From contig NZ_CP031123.2 in NCBI RefSeq assembly GCF_002843235.3, positions 620,001 through 684,000 on the forward strand: a stretch of DNA of 64,000 bases. Reading direction: 5' to 3'. The notes below the pieces were generated by a model. That model was not told the origin of the DNA. It saw only the letters and a list, made by a program, of their open reading frames with translations, and did no database searches. Origin of the DNA: Providencia huaxiensis (GTDB lineage: Bacteria > Pseudomonadota > Gammaproteobacteria > Enterobacterales > Enterobacteriaceae). This document shows positions 17,622 through 31,716 of this stretch, piece by piece; position 1 is the first letter of the stretch; the number at the start of each line of letters is the position of its first letter. The position numbers and the translations under genes are program-made.

Positions 17622-18226
17622 TTACTGGTGACGCTCTTTTAATCGTTTGATTATCGTACTTAAATCAAGTTCTTGGTCTTGCAGTAATACCATTAAATGG
17701 TACATCAAATCAGCCGCTTCATTGGTTAATTCTGCGCGGTCATTAACGGTTGCCGCTAATGCGGTTTCAACACCTTCTTCACCCACTTTTTGCGCAATAC
17801 GCTTAGTACCACTTGCATATAAACGCGCGGTATAAGAGCTTTCAGGAGAAGCAGTTTTGCGCTCTTTGAGCAAGGTTTCTAGTTCAAACAAAAAGCCCCA
17901 GTCACTTTGTGCGGGTGCGAAGCAGCTTTGTGTGCCGTTATGGCAAGTTGGGCCATCCGGTAACGCGAGAGCTAGCAGCGTATCGTTGTCACAGTCTGGG
18001 TAGATATCCACTAAATTTAAAAAATTATTGGAGGTTTCGCCTTTCGTCCACAAACGTTGCTTTGTGCGAGAGAAAAAGGTGACTTTACGGCTGTCTAAGG
18101 TGACATTTAATGCTTCAGGGTTCATATACCCAAGCATTAGCACATCACCTGAAACGGCGTGTTGTACGATAACAGGCATCAGGTTATCGACTTTTTGCCA
18201 TGCAAGTTGGCTACATTGTTCTGTGG

Positions 18227-18233
<7 letters not shown>
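17622..18233 (-). CDS. hisI: Phosphoribosyl-AMP cyclohydrolase / phosphoribosyl-ATP pyrophosphatase
   Basis: Bifunctional enzyme for histidine steps 2 and 3. The 203-aa length equals E. coli HisI(E). The N-terminal cyclohydrolase has the zinc-linked segment DCDNDTLL and [12 protein letters not shown]. The C-terminal pyrophosphatase has [20 protein letters not shown] and [16 protein letters not shown]. It is the last gene of the operon, and its start overlaps the end of hisF by 7 bases, so translation is probably coupled. Confidence 0.97.
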
Positions 18234-20320
<2,087 letters not shown>

Positions 20321-20321
<1 letters not shown>

Positions 20322-21388
20322 TACAGAACCCCTTTTGAGCTAGGTAACGTATCCCCTTCAACACGAATTGCTTGGCGCAGTGTGCGGCCGAAAACTTTAA
20401 ACAAGCTCTCTGCTTTATGGTGATCGTTTTTCCCTTTGGTTTTCAGGTGTAACGTGCAACCCATTGCATAGGAAAGCGAGCTAAAGAAGTGCTCAATCAT
20501 TTCTGTGCTTAAGTCACCAACGCGTTGGTATTTAAACTCGGCTTTGTATTCAAGGTGTGGGCGGCCAGAAATATCCAGCGCGCAGCGCGCTTGGCATTCA
20601 TCCATTGGGAGAACGAAACCAAAACGTGCGATACCGCGTTTATCTCCAAGTGCCACTTTCAGCGCTTCACCTAGTGCAAGACCGGTATCTTCAACGGTGT
20701 GGTGGTCATCGATAAACAAGTCGCCATTGACCTCAATGTTTAACCGGAAACCACCGTGAGTCGCGATTTGGTCTAACATATGGTCAAAGAAGCCCACGCC
20801 AGTGCTAATTTTGCTGCCGCCTTCTTGGTCCAGCCAGACTTCGACTTGAATATTGGTTTCTTTTGTGACGCGTTTGACCAGTGCATGGCGGTCGCGTTTA
20901 GTTAATTGCTGGGTGATAGCTTCCCAGTCAAGTTCTGCCGGGTTATAACGTAACCCTTTGATACCCATGTTTTTAGCGAGTTGAATGTCTGTTTCACGGT
21001 CACCAATCACATAGCTATTTTCGCTATCTAACACGTTGCTATCTAAATAGCGTTCGACTAACTGGAGCTTAGGTTTACGACAAACGCAGTTATCTTCAGG
21101 CTTATGTGGGCAAATTAACACTTCATCAAATTTAACGCCTTGGGACTCAAATACCTGCATCATTAAATTATGCGGTGGCTCGAAATCTGCGGTTGGGAAG
21201 CTATCGGTGCCTAAGCCGTCTTGATTGGTTATCATCACTAAGCGGTAATTGGCTTTTTGCAGAGCAAGTAAGCTAGGAATAACCGCCTTTTCAAAGGCGA
21301 GTTTACTTAAGCTATCAACTTGGAAGTCGGTTGGCGGCTCGGTAATTAATGTTCCATCACGGTCGATAAATAAAATTTTCTGGCTCAT
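20321..21388 (-). CDS. hisB: Histidinol-phosphatase / imidazoleglycerol-phosphate dehydratase
   Basis: Bifunctional enzyme for steps 6 and 8 of histidine synthesis, 355 aa as in E. coli. The N-terminal HAD phosphatase (to about 165) has FIDRDGTLI with nucleophile Asp9 and zinc-type [15 protein letters not shown]. The C-terminal dehydratase has [25 protein letters not shown] and [11 protein letters not shown] manganese-binding His motifs. The fusion is characteristic of gammaproteobacteria. Confidence 0.97.
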
Positions 21389-21401
21389 GAGTCATTCCTA
21401 A

Positions 21402-22475
<1,074 letters not shown>

Positions 22476-23792
22476 TTACTCCTGATTTTGTTTTTTTAGT
22501 TCGTTAACGCGTAAGGTAACGGCATTTTTGTGAGCCGTGAGTTGCTCTGCTTGAGCTAACGTTTCGATGGTGTTGGCTAAGCCTAATAAGCCTTGCTTTG
22601 ACAGCTTTTGGACTGTCATTCGCTTCATAAAATCAGCGAGCCCAAGGCTTGAATAGGTTGAGGTATATCCATAAGTAGGCAATACGTGATTGGTGCCTGA
22701 TGCATAGTCGCCAGCCGACTCTGGCGACCAGTCGCCAACAAACACAGAGCCGGCACTTGTGATAGCATCGACCAGGTCATCGGCATTGCGAGTTTGCAGT
22801 ATTAAGTGCTCAGGGCCATAACGGTTGCTAATTTCAACGCATTGAGCGATGGAGTCAGCGATGATGACACGGCTGGCACTCAGGGCTTCTCTCGCTATTT
22901 CTGCACGTGAAAGTTGCGCTAATTGTTTTTCTGTTTCTTCAATCACGCGTTGGGCAAAGCTTTCATCGTCAGTTAATAAAATAACTTGTGAATCAGGGCC
23001 ATGCTCTGCTTGAGATAGCAAATCAGATGCGGTAAATGCGGGGTTTGCACCGTTATCAGCAATGACCAACACTTCGGAAGGACCCGCAGGCATATCAATG
23101 GCTGCTCCATCATGGCTTTGGCTGACTTGGCGTTTTGCTTCAGTGACATAGGCATTACCGGGGCCAAAAATTTTATCAACCGCAGGAATGCTTTGGGTAC
23201 CAAATGCCATTGCAGCAATCGCTTGCGCACCACCTACTTGGAAAATATCGCTGATGCCGCACAGTTTCGCTGCATACAAAATTTCATCGGCAATAGGTGG
23301 AGGTGAACATAAAATGATTTTGCGACAGCCAGCGATATTCGCAGGGGTTCCCAACATCATGACCGTTGATAACAGAGGGGCCGACCCCCCTGGAATATAT
23401 AAACCGACTGCATCTATTGGGCGTGTGACTTGTTGGCACACGACGCCTGCCTGTGTTTCCACTGTAATCGGAGTGATTTTTTGGGCTTCGTGAAAACGAC
23501 GAATGTTGCCAATCGCTGTTTTCATTGCTGTTTTGATTTCATCACCAAGACGAGCCTCTGCTGCGTCAACAGCATTTGCAGGAACACGCACCGTTTCGAC
23601 TTCAGTTTTATCGAAACGACGGCTCAGTGCTTTGAGGGCGGTATCGCCCTCGTTACGGACTTGGTCAATAATTTGGCTAACCGCAGTACTAATGCTACCA
23701 GAAGCCGCTATTGCAGGGCGCAGCAGCAAAGCGCTTTGCTGCTCTTGGTTACAAGCCGACCAGCGAACAGGTTGGTTAAATCCCATTTTCAT
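22476..23792 (-). CDS. hisD: Histidinol dehydrogenase
   Basis: Zinc enzyme that oxidises L-histidinol to L-histidine in two NAD+-dependent steps. It is 438 aa (E. coli 434). The conserved [31 protein letters not shown] and catalytic Glu/His in [10 protein letters not shown] are present, with the C-terminal [18 protein letters not shown]. It follows hisG by 6 bases. Confidence 0.97.
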   Translation of the reverse strand: MKMGFNQPVRWSACNQEQQSALLLRPAIAASGSISTAVSQIIDQVRNEGDTALKALSRRFDKTEVETVRVPANAVDAAEARLGDEIKTAMKTAIGNIRRFHEAQKITPITVETQAGVVCQQVTRPIDAVGLYIPGGSAPLLSTVMMLGTPANIAGCRKIILCSPPPIADEILYAAKLCGISDIFQVGGAQAIAAMAFGTQSIPAVDKIFGPGNAYVTEAKRQVSQSHDGAAIDMPAGPSEVLVIADNGANPAFTASDLLSQAEHGPDSQVILLTDDESFAQRVIEETEKQLAQLSRAEIAREALSASRVIIADSIAQCVEISNRYGPEHLILQTRNADDLVDAITSAGSVFVGDWSPESAGDYASGTNHVLPTYGYTSTYSSLGLADFMKRMTVQKLSKQGLLGLANTIETLAQAEQLTAHKNAVTLRVNELKKQNQE

Positions 23793-23798
23793 GACGGC

Positions 23799-24698
23799 TT
23801 ACTCCATCATTTTTTCAATTGGCAGGACAAGAATAGAGCTTGCCCCTAACGCTTTGAGTTTTTCCATGGTTTCCCAGAACAGCGTTTCTGAGCTCACCAT
23901 GTGCATCGCCACACGGCTTTGTTCGCCTGCTAACGGTAAAATAGTTGGGCGTTCAGCACCCGGCAGTAAGTCAATGATTTCTTCGAGTGTTTCACTTGGC
24001 GCGTGCAACATGATGTATTTGGACTCACGCGCTTGGATGACACCTTGGATACGGGTCATCATACGGTCAATAAGCTGTTGTTTTTCAGGCGACATTTCGC
24101 CATCGCGTTGAATTAAACAGGCTTTAGAACGGTAGATGACTTCCACTTCTTTTAGGCCGTTTGCTTCAAGTGTTGCACCTGTAGAGACGAGGTCACAGAT
24201 GGCGTCGGAAAGGCCAGCGCGCGGAGCGACTTCGACTGAACCATTTAACAGACATGATTTAAATTGAATGCCTTTTTGGTCGAAATAGCGTTTTAACAAG
24301 TGTGGGTAGGAGGTTGCAACACGTGAGCCATTTAAGCACTCTGCACCGGTATAGTTGAAATCTAATGGGGCAGCGAGAGATAAGCGGCACCCACCAAAAT
24401 CGAGGCGACGTAGTGTTTTGTATTGTGGGTTTTCACCTTGAGCACGACGATTCAATAACTCTTCTTCAAGAACGTTTTCACCGATGATCCCTAAGTCAAC
24501 GACACCGTCCATGACCAGCCCTGGAATATCGTCATCACGAACGCGAAGTAAATCAATAGGCATATTTTCTGCATAAGCAATCAAACGTTGTTGTTGTAAA
24601 TTGATTTTGATGCCACAGCGAGAAAGTAACTCTCTTGATTCTTCACTCAGACGACCTGATTTCTGTATTGCAATACGTAAACGTGATTTATCCAACAT
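23799..24698 (-). CDS. hisG: ATP phosphoribosyltransferase
   Basis: First, feedback-inhibited step of histidine synthesis (ATP + PRPP). It is the 299-aa long form with a C-terminal histidine-binding ACT-like domain, the same length as E. coli HisG. The PRPP loop is [19 protein letters not shown] lies about 8 bases before the ATG. It is the first structural gene, directly after the attenuator. Confidence 0.97.
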   Translation of the reverse strand: MLDKSRLRIAIQKSGRLSEESRELLSRCGIKINLQQQRLIAYAENMPIDLLRVRDDDIPGLVMDGVVDLGIIGENVLEEELLNRRAQGENPQYKTLRRLDFGGCRLSLAAPLDFNYTGAECLNGSRVATSYPHLLKRYFDQKGIQFKSCLLNGSVEVAPRAGLSDAICDLVSTGATLEANGLKEVEVIYRSKACLIQRDGEMSPEKQQLIDRMMTRIQGVIQARESKYIMLHAPSETLEEIIDLLPGAERPTILPLAGEQSRVAMHMVSSETLFWETMEKLKALGASSILVLPIEKMME

Positions 24699-24753
24699 GA
24701 CTTTACCCTTATCCCTTTAAAATTTTTTGTTTAGTAACTCTTTGTTCAAGAAT

Positions 24754-24787
24754 AAAAAAACCCTCGGAAGATTATCTTCCGAGGGTT
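24754..24787 (-). terminator. his operon attenuator terminator
   Basis: A perfect 11-bp stem (CCCTCGGAAGA/TCTTCCGAGGG), extended by two A-T pairs, with a 3-base loop. On the minus strand it is followed by a run of seven T residues, 55 bases before hisG. Between it and the leader ORF are segments containing GGAAGA/TCTTCC-like arms that can form the competing antiterminator. This is the standard his attenuation arrangement. Confidence 0.93.
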
Positions 24788-24854
24788 CTCTCAATTCGCA
24801 TTTCAGCCACCGGAAGATTCGTTGAACGTCTTCCAGCACACATCGCCCGAAAGA

Positions 24855-24902
24855 CTAGTCAGGATGATGGTGATGATGATGGTTGCGTGAAATACGATTC
24901 AT
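24855..24902 (-). CDS. hisL: his operon leader peptide
   Basis: A 15-residue ORF, MNRISRNHHHHHHPD, with six consecutive His codons and the same -HHPD ending as enterobacterial HisL (E. coli has seven His). GGAAG lies 6 bases before the ATG. Ribosome stalling at the His codons when charged tRNA-His is scarce would favour the antiterminator and expression of hisGDCBHAFI. Confidence 0.95.
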   Translation of the reverse strand: MNRISRNHHHHHHPD

Positions 24903-25147
24903 AATGTCTTCCGTTCTGTTATTTAAGTGAATGACTAAACATTCATTGTGCTAACTAAATACTCATTGGTATTCAACCTATCCGATTTCCCCCTATGAAT
25001 GCAACCTTTTTTTTAAAAATAACCAATAATAATTAGTTGTTCACTTTTTATAGTGATAAATCCCTCAGAAATTGTATTCGGAAGTTTTATGGTTTTCAGC
25101 TACCCTGTGATTAATTTCAGTCAGTTGAACGATTGGGGAGTTATCAT

Positions 25148-25975
25148 ATGAAGAAAGTTACTATCATCGGGTTAGGCTGGGTTGGGTTACCCCTTGCTCA
25201 GGCCTTATTGTCTCAAGGCATTCATGTGGTTGGAACTAAAACAACACCAGATGGTATTGAAGCCGCTCAAGCGGTAGGAATAGAGTGCTATGCATTGAAA
25301 TTAACCCCAGAACTTGAATGTGATGACGATGATTTAGCACAATTGATGGAACAAAGTGATGCTATCGTCATTTTGCTACCCCCATCTAAAATTAATACTG
25401 AATACTATGTGACCGCGGTTGAAACACTGGTGAATAGCGCGATAGCATTTCAGGTGCCTAAAGTTATTTTCACATCATCTACGGCAGTTTATGGGGAACA
25501 AAATGGCGAAATGGCTGAAAATAGCCCATTGGATGGAGTGACGGAATCAGCTAAAGCCTTGGTGGCGACAGAGCAGTGGTTGCATCAGTTACCGAACATA
25601 TCGGTGGATATTCTGCGGTTAGCGGGATTAGTTGGTGAAAAACGACATGCAGGGCGTTTTTTAGCGGGGAAAACCGGGGTGAAAGGGGCAAGCCAGCCTG
25701 TGAATATGGTTCATCAAGATGATGTGATTGCTGCCATTTTATTATTGCTCCAGCAACCGCAAGGGGGGCATATTTATAACCTCTGTGCGCCAGTCCACCC
25801 AACACGAGCCGAATTTTATACTCATGCAGCACAATCTATCGGGTTAACCCCGCCTCAATTTATTGAAGAGAAGAATACGTTAGTGGGGAAAACCATTAAC
25901 GGTAATAAAATTTGCCAAGAACTCGGGTTTGAATACCAGTACCCAAACCCAAGTTTGATGAATATGACCCTGTGA
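25148..25975 (+). CDS. yeeZ: YeeZ-like NAD(P)-binding sugar-epimerase-family protein
   Basis: A 275-aa Rossmann-fold protein (E. coli YeeZ 274 aa) with GLGWVGLPLAQALLSQG at 8-24, VIFTSSTAVYGEQNG, and DILRLAGLVGEKRHAGRFLAGKTG. It belongs to the extended short-chain dehydrogenase group; its reaction is not known. The ATG at 25148 has GGGAG 8 bases upstream and matches the family start; an in-frame ATG at 25133 is rejected. It diverges from the his operon, as in E. coli. Confidence 0.9.
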   Translation: MKKVTIIGLGWVGLPLAQALLSQGIHVVGTKTTPDGIEAAQAVGIECYALKLTPELECDDDDLAQLMEQSDAIVILLPPSKINTEYYVTAVETLVNSAIAFQVPKVIFTSSTAVYGEQNGEMAENSPLDGVTESAKALVATEQWLHQLPNISVDILRLAGLVGEKRHAGRFLAGKTGVKGASQPVNMVHQDDVIAAILLLLQQPQGGHIYNLCAPVHPTRAEFYTHAAQSIGLTPPQFIEEKNTLVGKTINGNKICQELGFEYQYPNPSLMNMTL

Positions 25976-26599
25976 TTATTTAATCGGGATCATGACAATT
26001 TTTTGGAACGCAGGGCGTGTGGTCAGTTGCTGGTACCAGCGCTCCAAATTTTTAAATTCAGGGCGCTGCGTGACAATTTCATGCCAAGGGTAAAATAGTG
26101 GTGCGATAGCAATGTCAGCGATACCAAATTTGTTACCACTGAAATAGGCTTGGTTAGCTAATGCATTATCAGCAATGGTTAGTAACCGGTTGATATTGCC
26201 ATAAATAATTTTAGCTTGTTCTGGGTCTCTATCTGCTTCTGGGACACGAACAATTTTGTTCATCATCTGTTTAATGTGGTCGAATAAATTAGCACCACTC
26301 CAATCCATCCATTTATCAGCGGCCGCTCGTTCTTGTAGGTCTTGTGCGAGTAATAAGTGAGAATGATCAAATTTTTCCGTAAGGTAACGTAAAATCGCAT
26401 TCGATTCCCACAGCGCAAAGTCATCATCCTGTAGAGTTGGAATTGTGCTGTTTGGATTCATTTTTATATATTCAGGTGTATCTAGCCCACCAAATGGGCC
26501 ACCCACATCTTTTTGATTGTAAGCGATATTTAATTCTTCTAAGCACCAAAGTACTTTTTTGACATTGGAAGAGTTGACGCGTCCCCAAACAGTTAACAT
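25976..26599 (-). CDS. gstB: Glutathione S-transferase family protein
   Basis: A 207-aa GST. The N-terminal thioredoxin-like half has WGRVNSSNVKKVLWCLEEL, NPNSTIPTL and WESNAILRYL (glutathione site); the C-terminal half is helical, ending LERWYQQLTTRPAFQKIVMIP. It matches E. coli GstB closely in both halves. GstB conjugates electrophiles such as bromoacetate to glutathione. It converges on yeeZ with no space between the stop codons, so transcripts may overlap. Confidence 0.88.
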   Translation of the reverse strand: MLTVWGRVNSSNVKKVLWCLEELNIAYNQKDVGGPFGGLDTPEYIKMNPNSTIPTLQDDDFALWESNAILRYLTEKFDHSHLLLAQDLQERAAADKWMDWSGANLFDHIKQMMNKIVRVPEADRDPEQAKIIYGNINRLLTIADNALANQAYFSGNKFGIADIAIAPLFYPWHEIVTQRPEFKNLERWYQQLTTRPAFQKIVMIPIK

Positions 26600-26816
26600 G
26601 GCAGTCTCCTAAATTGATTTTTTGGCATCGACCATGGTTAAGATAGATTAAATTTACTCGGAGGCAAATGTTTATTTGTTATGAGTGGCCTCAGTGATAT
26701 TAAAGTCTTATATTAGGTCTAGTTATTGAATTTTGTCACAGCGATGGGTTCTCGTTTAGTGATGTTGAGCCAATGACAGTAATTTAAATGTATGGAATTA
26801 AGTGAAGGAATAACCG

Positions 26817-28022
26817 ATGAGTAAGAAAATGTTGTCTTTAAAAACCCGCCGAGCTGGTATTGGGTTGAGTCTTTTGGTTGCCGTAAGTTCCAGTGCTTAT
26901 GCGGCGCAGACACCGGTTGCTCCTCAAGTCGATGCAAAAGCGTTTGTTTTGATGGATTATAATAGCGGTAAAGTTTTAGCTTCTGGAAATCCAGATGAAC
27001 GTTTAGACCCCGCCAGTTTAACAAAAATTATGACCAGCTATGTGATTGGCCAGGCCGTCAATGCAGGGAAAATCACGCCACAAGACATGGTCACAGTAGG
27101 GGAAGATGCGTGGGCGACGGGTAACCCTGTTCTTAAAGGCTCCTCTTTGATGTTTCTAAAGCCTAAAGACCGTGTTTCTGTATTGGATCTAAATAAAGGG
27201 ATTGTGATCCAGTCAGGGAATGATGCCAGTATCGCCCTTGCTGATTATGTTGCAGGGAGCCAAGACTCATTTGTGAGTCTAATGAATCAGTATGTGCAAA
27301 AGATTGGTTTGAAAAATACCCATTTTAAAACGGTTCATGGCCTAGATTCAGAAGGGCAATATAGTACAGCGCGGGATATGGCATTGTTAACCCAAGCAAT
27401 GATCCGCGATGTGCCTGATGAATACGCACTGCACAAGGAAAAAGAATTTACCTTTAATAAAATTCGTCAACCAAACCGTAACCGTCTGTTATGGAACCAA
27501 AATTTAAAAGTGGATGGCGTAAAAACTGGGCACACGAGTGGAGCAGGCCATAACTTAGTCGCCTCTGCAACAGAAGGTGATATGCGTTTGATTTCAGTCG
27601 TGTTGGGGGCGCCAAGTGACCGTGTGCGTTTTTCTGAAAGTGAAAAATTACTGACATGGGGCTTCCGCTTCTTTGAAACTGTCACGCCAATTAAGGCTGA
27701 TGCTACACTGAAAAAACAACGCGTTTGGTTTGGTGATATTTCAGAAGTTGATTTAGGTGTTGCCGATGATGTTTCTGTTACTATTCCTAAAGGGCAGCTG
27801 CAAAACTTAAAAGTGGATATTCAACTGACCAATGATTCACTTGAAGCGCCACTGGCTAAGAACCAAGCGGTAGGTACGATTAACTTTATTCTTAATGATG
27901 AAGTCATCGAACAGCATCCTTTAGTCGCAAAAAGTGCTGTTGAGGAAGCCGGGTTTTTCGGCCGTATTTGGGATTATATTATGAAAACGATTAGCGGCTG
28001 GTGGAGTGCCATTTTCGGTTAA
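26817..28022 (+). CDS. dacC: D-alanyl-D-alanine carboxypeptidase (PBP5/6 family)
   Basis: Trims the terminal D-Ala from peptidoglycan stem peptides in the periplasm. The 401-aa protein has a signal peptide (to about residue 30), SLTK at 67-70 with nucleophile Ser67, SGN at 133-135 and KTG at 236-238. A PBP5-type C-terminal beta domain and an amphipathic membrane-anchoring helix ([21 protein letters not shown]) follow. Overall sequence is closest to E. coli DacC (PBP6). GAAGGA lies 8 bases before the ATG. In E. coli dacC is near ybjG, and ybjG is also close here (31.7 kb). Confidence 0.93.
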   Translation: MSKKMLSLKTRRAGIGLSLLVAVSSSAYAAQTPVAPQVDAKAFVLMDYNSGKVLASGNPDERLDPASLTKIMTSYVIGQAVNAGKITPQDMVTVGEDAWATGNPVLKGSSLMFLKPKDRVSVLDLNKGIVIQSGNDASIALADYVAGSQDSFVSLMNQYVQKIGLKNTHFKTVHGLDSEGQYSTARDMALLTQAMIRDVPDEYALHKEKEFTFNKIRQPNRNRLLWNQNLKVDGVKTGHTSGAGHNLVASATEGDMRLISVVLGAPSDRVRFSESEKLLTWGFRFFETVTPIKADATLKKQRVWFGDISEVDLGVADDVSVTIPKGQLQNLKVDIQLTNDSLEAPLAKNQAVGTINFILNDEVIEQHPLVAKSAVEEAGFFGRIWDYIMKTISGWWSAIFG

Positions 28023-28054
28023 TAATTGATTAAGTAGAAAATGATGTGAACACA

Positions 28055-28083
28055 AAAATGCCTGCATTAGCAGGCATTTTTAT
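28055..28083. terminator. Bidirectional terminator between dacC and sdaB
   Basis: AAAAATGCCTGC/GCAGGCATTTTT, a 12-bp stem with an ATTA loop and A/T runs on both sides, between convergent genes. Confidence 0.93.
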
Positions 28084-28104
28084 CGAGGTGACTAAGACAC
28101 AATA

Positions 28105-29472
28105 CTATTCGCAGTGAGCCAGTTTAATCGCTAAGCCGCCTTGGGAGGTTTCGCGATACTTAGCGTTGATGTCTTTACCCGTTTCATACATGGTTTCAAT
28201 GACTTTATCGAGGCAAACTCGTGGGTCACTGACGCGACGCAGTGCCATACGGGCTGCATTGACGGCTTTAACGGAAGCAATGGCATTACGTTCAATACAA
28301 GGTACTTGTACTTGTCCACCAACAGGGTCACAGGTTAAGCCTAAGTTATGTTCCATGGCAATTTCTGCCGCAATACACACTTGCTCAGGGCTACCGCCCA
28401 TTAGCTCGGCTAATCCCGCAGCGGCCATCGAACAAGCAACACCCACTTCCCCTTGGCAACCAACTTCTGCACCAGAAATTGACGCATTCATTTTATATAA
28501 CGCACCAATGACACCGGAAACTAAAAAATAACGGGTATAGGAATTTTCATTCACCGGGCGAATGAATTTATCATAGTAAGCTAAAACGGCAGGTATAATG
28601 CCACAAGCACCGTTAGTTGGCGCTGTTACAACACGACCACCCGCTGCATTTTCTTCGTTAACAGCAAGGGCATACATGTTGATCCAGTCTATTACCGCCA
28701 TTGGGTCCATATTAGTGCTATCTGTTGTGACCAATTGGCGACGTAGAGCCGCTGCACGACGAGGAACACGCAATGGGCCGGGTAATAAGCCTTCAGTCGT
28801 GACACCGCGCTCAATACCCGCTTTCATCACATCCCATATGGATGAGAGATATTGCTGAATTTCTTCTTTACTACGCAGTGCTAATTCATTCTGCATCACG
28901 AGCGCGGAAAGCGATAAACCGGTTTCTTTACAGTGTTTTTGCAGGTCAGCTGCATATTTAAATGGGTAAGGGACTTGAACGGCGTTTTCGTCTGACTGGC
29001 CAAAATGTTCTTCATCGACAATAAAACCACCGCCGATAGAATAGTAATTTTTGCTGTAAATAACATCATCACCACTGAATGCTGTAATACTCATTCCATT
29101 TTCATGGAGCGGTAGGTTGGTAGTATGAAAATTCATGCCACCTTCAGTAGGGAAATCAACTTCATGTTGCCCATGAGCAAGGGAGAGCCTTTCAGTTTGC
29201 TCAACATTACGCATAAAAGCAGGAATAGCGTCAATATCAATGGTATCCGGTAAGTTACCCGCAAGACCCATAATAATTGCCATATCCGTTGCATGGCCTT
29301 TACCTGTTAAAGAGAGCGAACCATAAACATCAACTGCAATTCGTGTTGTGCGAGTGAGTATTTCTTGCTGGATAAGGTCGTCAACAAATTGTTTGCCCGC
29401 TTTCATTGGGCCGACGGTATGGGAACTTGAAGGGCCGATGCCAATTTTGAAGATATCAAATACACTAATCAT
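28105..29472 (-). CDS. sdaB: L-serine ammonia-lyase (deaminase)
   Basis: Converts L-serine to pyruvate and ammonia using a [4Fe-4S] cluster. It is 455 aa, the E. coli SdaA/SdaB length. The N-terminal regulatory domain (FKIGIGPSSSHTVGPMKAG) and the catalytic region (AAGGRVVTAPTNGACGIIPAVL, SGAEVGCQGEVGVACSMAAAG, GLTCDPVGGQVQVPCIERNAIA) carry the cluster cysteines. It lies 74 bases after the serine transporter gene on the same strand, the sdaC-sdaB arrangement of E. coli, which favours the sdaB symbol; sdaA is an equally accepted name in this group. Confidence 0.92.
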   Translation of the reverse strand: MISVFDIFKIGIGPSSSHTVGPMKAGKQFVDDLIQQEILTRTTRIAVDVYGSLSLTGKGHATDMAIIMGLAGNLPDTIDIDAIPAFMRNVEQTERLSLAHGQHEVDFPTEGGMNFHTTNLPLHENGMSITAFSGDDVIYSKNYYSIGGGFIVDEEHFGQSDENAVQVPYPFKYAADLQKHCKETGLSLSALVMQNELALRSKEEIQQYLSSIWDVMKAGIERGVTTEGLLPGPLRVPRRAAALRRQLVTTDSTNMDPMAVIDWINMYALAVNEENAAGGRVVTAPTNGACGIIPAVLAYYDKFIRPVNENSYTRYFLVSGVIGALYKMNASISGAEVGCQGEVGVACSMAAAGLAELMGGSPEQVCIAAEIAMEHNLGLTCDPVGGQVQVPCIERNAIASVKAVNAARMALRRVSDPRVCLDKVIETMYETGKDINAKYRETSQGGLAIKLAHCE

Positions 29473-29546
29473 ATTCAGTGCTTCCTTTTGTAGAAAGTCA
29501 TTGAAATTAGGTAGCTTCCATTTAGGACGCTACCTAGTGGCTTCAA

Positions 29547-30863
29547 TTAGAAGAATAACTTATATGTTGCCGCAGAGATAGCGACCAGACCCATAATTAC
29601 AATAAATATATTACTGATTTTACCTGAGTATTTACGCATCGCAGGTACTTTGCTAATTGCATACATTGGCATTAAGAACAGTAAAATTGCGATTACTGGG
29701 CCACCGAGGCTCTCGATGATATCTAGCACACCTGGGTTTAATGTTGCTACTATCCATGTTGTGACTAACATGAAGATAGCAGTACCACGGTTTAACTTGC
29801 GAACATCAATTGTTTTACCTTTTGCACGGTAAGCACGCTCAACCAAGCCATTGAAACCTTCACGTGCGCCTAAGTAGTGACCTAGGAAAGATTTAATAAT
29901 TGCGATAAAGGCAATGATTGCAGCTGCATATTTGATGAATGGCTGGTCAAAATAGCCAGACAGGTAGTCAAGAATACTGATATTTTGTGCTTTAGCTTGT
30001 GCGAGATCTGCTGAAGATAAGGTAAAGACACAGCTGATCACGAAGAACATAACGGTCAGCACCATCAGAATGTGTGCAGAAGCAAGAATTCGTGAACATT
30101 TTTGTTCAGCTGCATCACCGTATTCTTCACGTTTTGCAACGGAGAAAGCAGAAATAATCGGCGAGTGGTTAAATGCGAATACCATCACTGGGATTGTCAG
30201 CCAAATAGTGACCCAGATGCTTTGTCCGCCAGTATTTTTTGTTGCTTCAGTGATACCTTCCCAAGTTAATGTATTCAGTACATCACCAGACCAATGTGGG
30301 ATCATATACAGTGAGAATGCAACCAGCACGGCGATAAATGGAAACACTAACATACTCATGACTTTTACGATGTATTTCTCACCGAATGCCACAATCGCCA
30401 TCACTCCGCCTACAAGGATCAAGGCAAGTAGCCAGCGTGGTGGTGCGCCAACGCCTAATAATTCGGTTAAGAATTTATTGACGTTATTGGTAATGGAAAC
30501 ACCATAAACAAGAAGAATAGGATAAATAGCAAAGAAGTAGAGTAGGGTGATCCAGTTACCTGCTGTGCGACCAAAATGCTCCTCCACGACCTCAGTAATA
30601 TCACCGTCCGGTTTTGAACCAGACAGAACGAAGCGTGTTAACCCACGGTGAGCAAAAAATGTCATTGGGAAGGCTAATACCAGCATCAGTAAAACAGGTA
30701 ATAAACCACTCATACCTGCGTTGATGGGCAAAAACAGTACCCCAGCACCGATAGCTGTACCATATAAACCCAGCATCCATACTGTGTCAGTTTTGCGCCA
30801 AGCATTGCTAGTTACTGTTTGCGAGGCTGTTTTGTCGATGGAACCAACTTTTGTTGCATCCAT
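29547..30863 (-). CDS. sdaC: Serine/H+ symporter (HAAAP family)
   Basis: An inner-membrane amino-acid transporter of 438 aa with about 11 membrane segments (LYGTAIGAGVLFLPINAGM near the N-terminus). It resembles E. coli SdaC (DlsT), which takes up L-serine with protons. Its place upstream of the serine deaminase gene supports serine as substrate: the pair imports and degrades serine. The start has GGAG 7 bases upstream. Confidence 0.93.
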   Translation of the reverse strand: MDATKVGSIDKTASQTVTSNAWRKTDTVWMLGLYGTAIGAGVLFLPINAGMSGLLPVLLMLVLAFPMTFFAHRGLTRFVLSGSKPDGDITEVVEEHFGRTAGNWITLLYFFAIYPILLVYGVSITNNVNKFLTELLGVGAPPRWLLALILVGGVMAIVAFGEKYIVKVMSMLVFPFIAVLVAFSLYMIPHWSGDVLNTLTWEGITEATKNTGGQSIWVTIWLTIPVMVFAFNHSPIISAFSVAKREEYGDAAEQKCSRILASAHILMVLTVMFFVISCVFTLSSADLAQAKAQNISILDYLSGYFDQPFIKYAAAIIAFIAIIKSFLGHYLGAREGFNGLVERAYRAKGKTIDVRKLNRGTAIFMLVTTWIVATLNPGVLDIIESLGGPVIAILLFLMPMYAISKVPAMRKYSGKISNIFIVIMGLVAISAATYKLFF

Positions 30864-31679
30864 AATAGTCTCCGAAAATATAAGTCAAAAAAAAATCATT
30901 TAGCGTAACGGCAAATGCATTACGAACTTTTAATCTTTTGGTACGAACAATTACTCAATAACAATTGTTTTCTTTTGCGTAACAATCTGATTGGAAATAA
31001 AACTAATATTAGGTCTAAATTTATTTTCAATCAGTTTTGCATTTTTATCATAAATTTTTAAAAGTGGATTTTGAGGGTGTGAATTTATAGTTTACCAGAA
31101 TAAAATGCCGTGATCATTATCTCAAAAGAGAAATATTTCCTTAGATTGCGATAGATAATCATATTTTATAAAAATGTTAATAAAATTTGCGTTAGGCTTG
31201 CTTTTATTAGAGGCTAAATGCTAATTAAATAAGTTTAAATTTTCTTAATTTTTGACAGAATTAAATTCTGCTGAAAAAATATTATTATATTAATGATTAA
31301 AATTGAGTTGATTAAAATATCATCCATATCAATATAAATATTGAACTGTACTGTAATGGAAGTACGATTCAGTCGATTTTATTTCTCAGTAATATGTTGA
31401 TAATTATGGTTATTGTTTTGGTTTTTAGAATGATTCTTTGCGTGATTAATTAGTTTGGGAGTTGGAAGAGATAGTGCTATATATTAATTAATTTGAATTT
31501 TTTTCATACTTATATTTGCCACTTTTTTCGCAACGAAAAAAATAATTAAAATAGGTAACAAAATATTTGTTAACTGATTGTTTTAATAATTTTATTGATA
31601 ACTTCAAAAAGATTTTAATGCTGAATATAAAAATAAACAGAAACTTTGATCTAGCTCAGTTTTTATCATGGGAAAGGAA
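30864..31679. other. Long AT-rich intergenic region upstream of sdaC
   Basis: About 0.8 kb with no convincing ORF, tRNA or repeat. It must hold the sdaC promoter near its left end. The AT richness and many short A/T tracts suggest nucleoid-protein or Lrp-type control. I cannot place individual sites. Confidence 0.5.
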
Positions 31680-31699
31680 CTGGCATTAATTAATGCCAG
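31680..31699. terminator. Palindrome downstream of ybjG
   Basis: CTGGCATTAATTAATGCCAG is a perfect 20-base palindrome 18 bases after the ybjG stop. It is a possible terminator stem or protein site; the T run is weak. Confidence 0.45.
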
Positions 31700-31716
31700 T
31701 ATTTGGATATAGGTTG

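Noticed and set aside
23503..24111. Long plus-strand ORF of 202 codons opposite hisD and hisG
   Set aside because: It lies wholly antisense to two clearly real, overlapping-frame his genes, and its composition is that of a shadow frame. It resembles no family I know.
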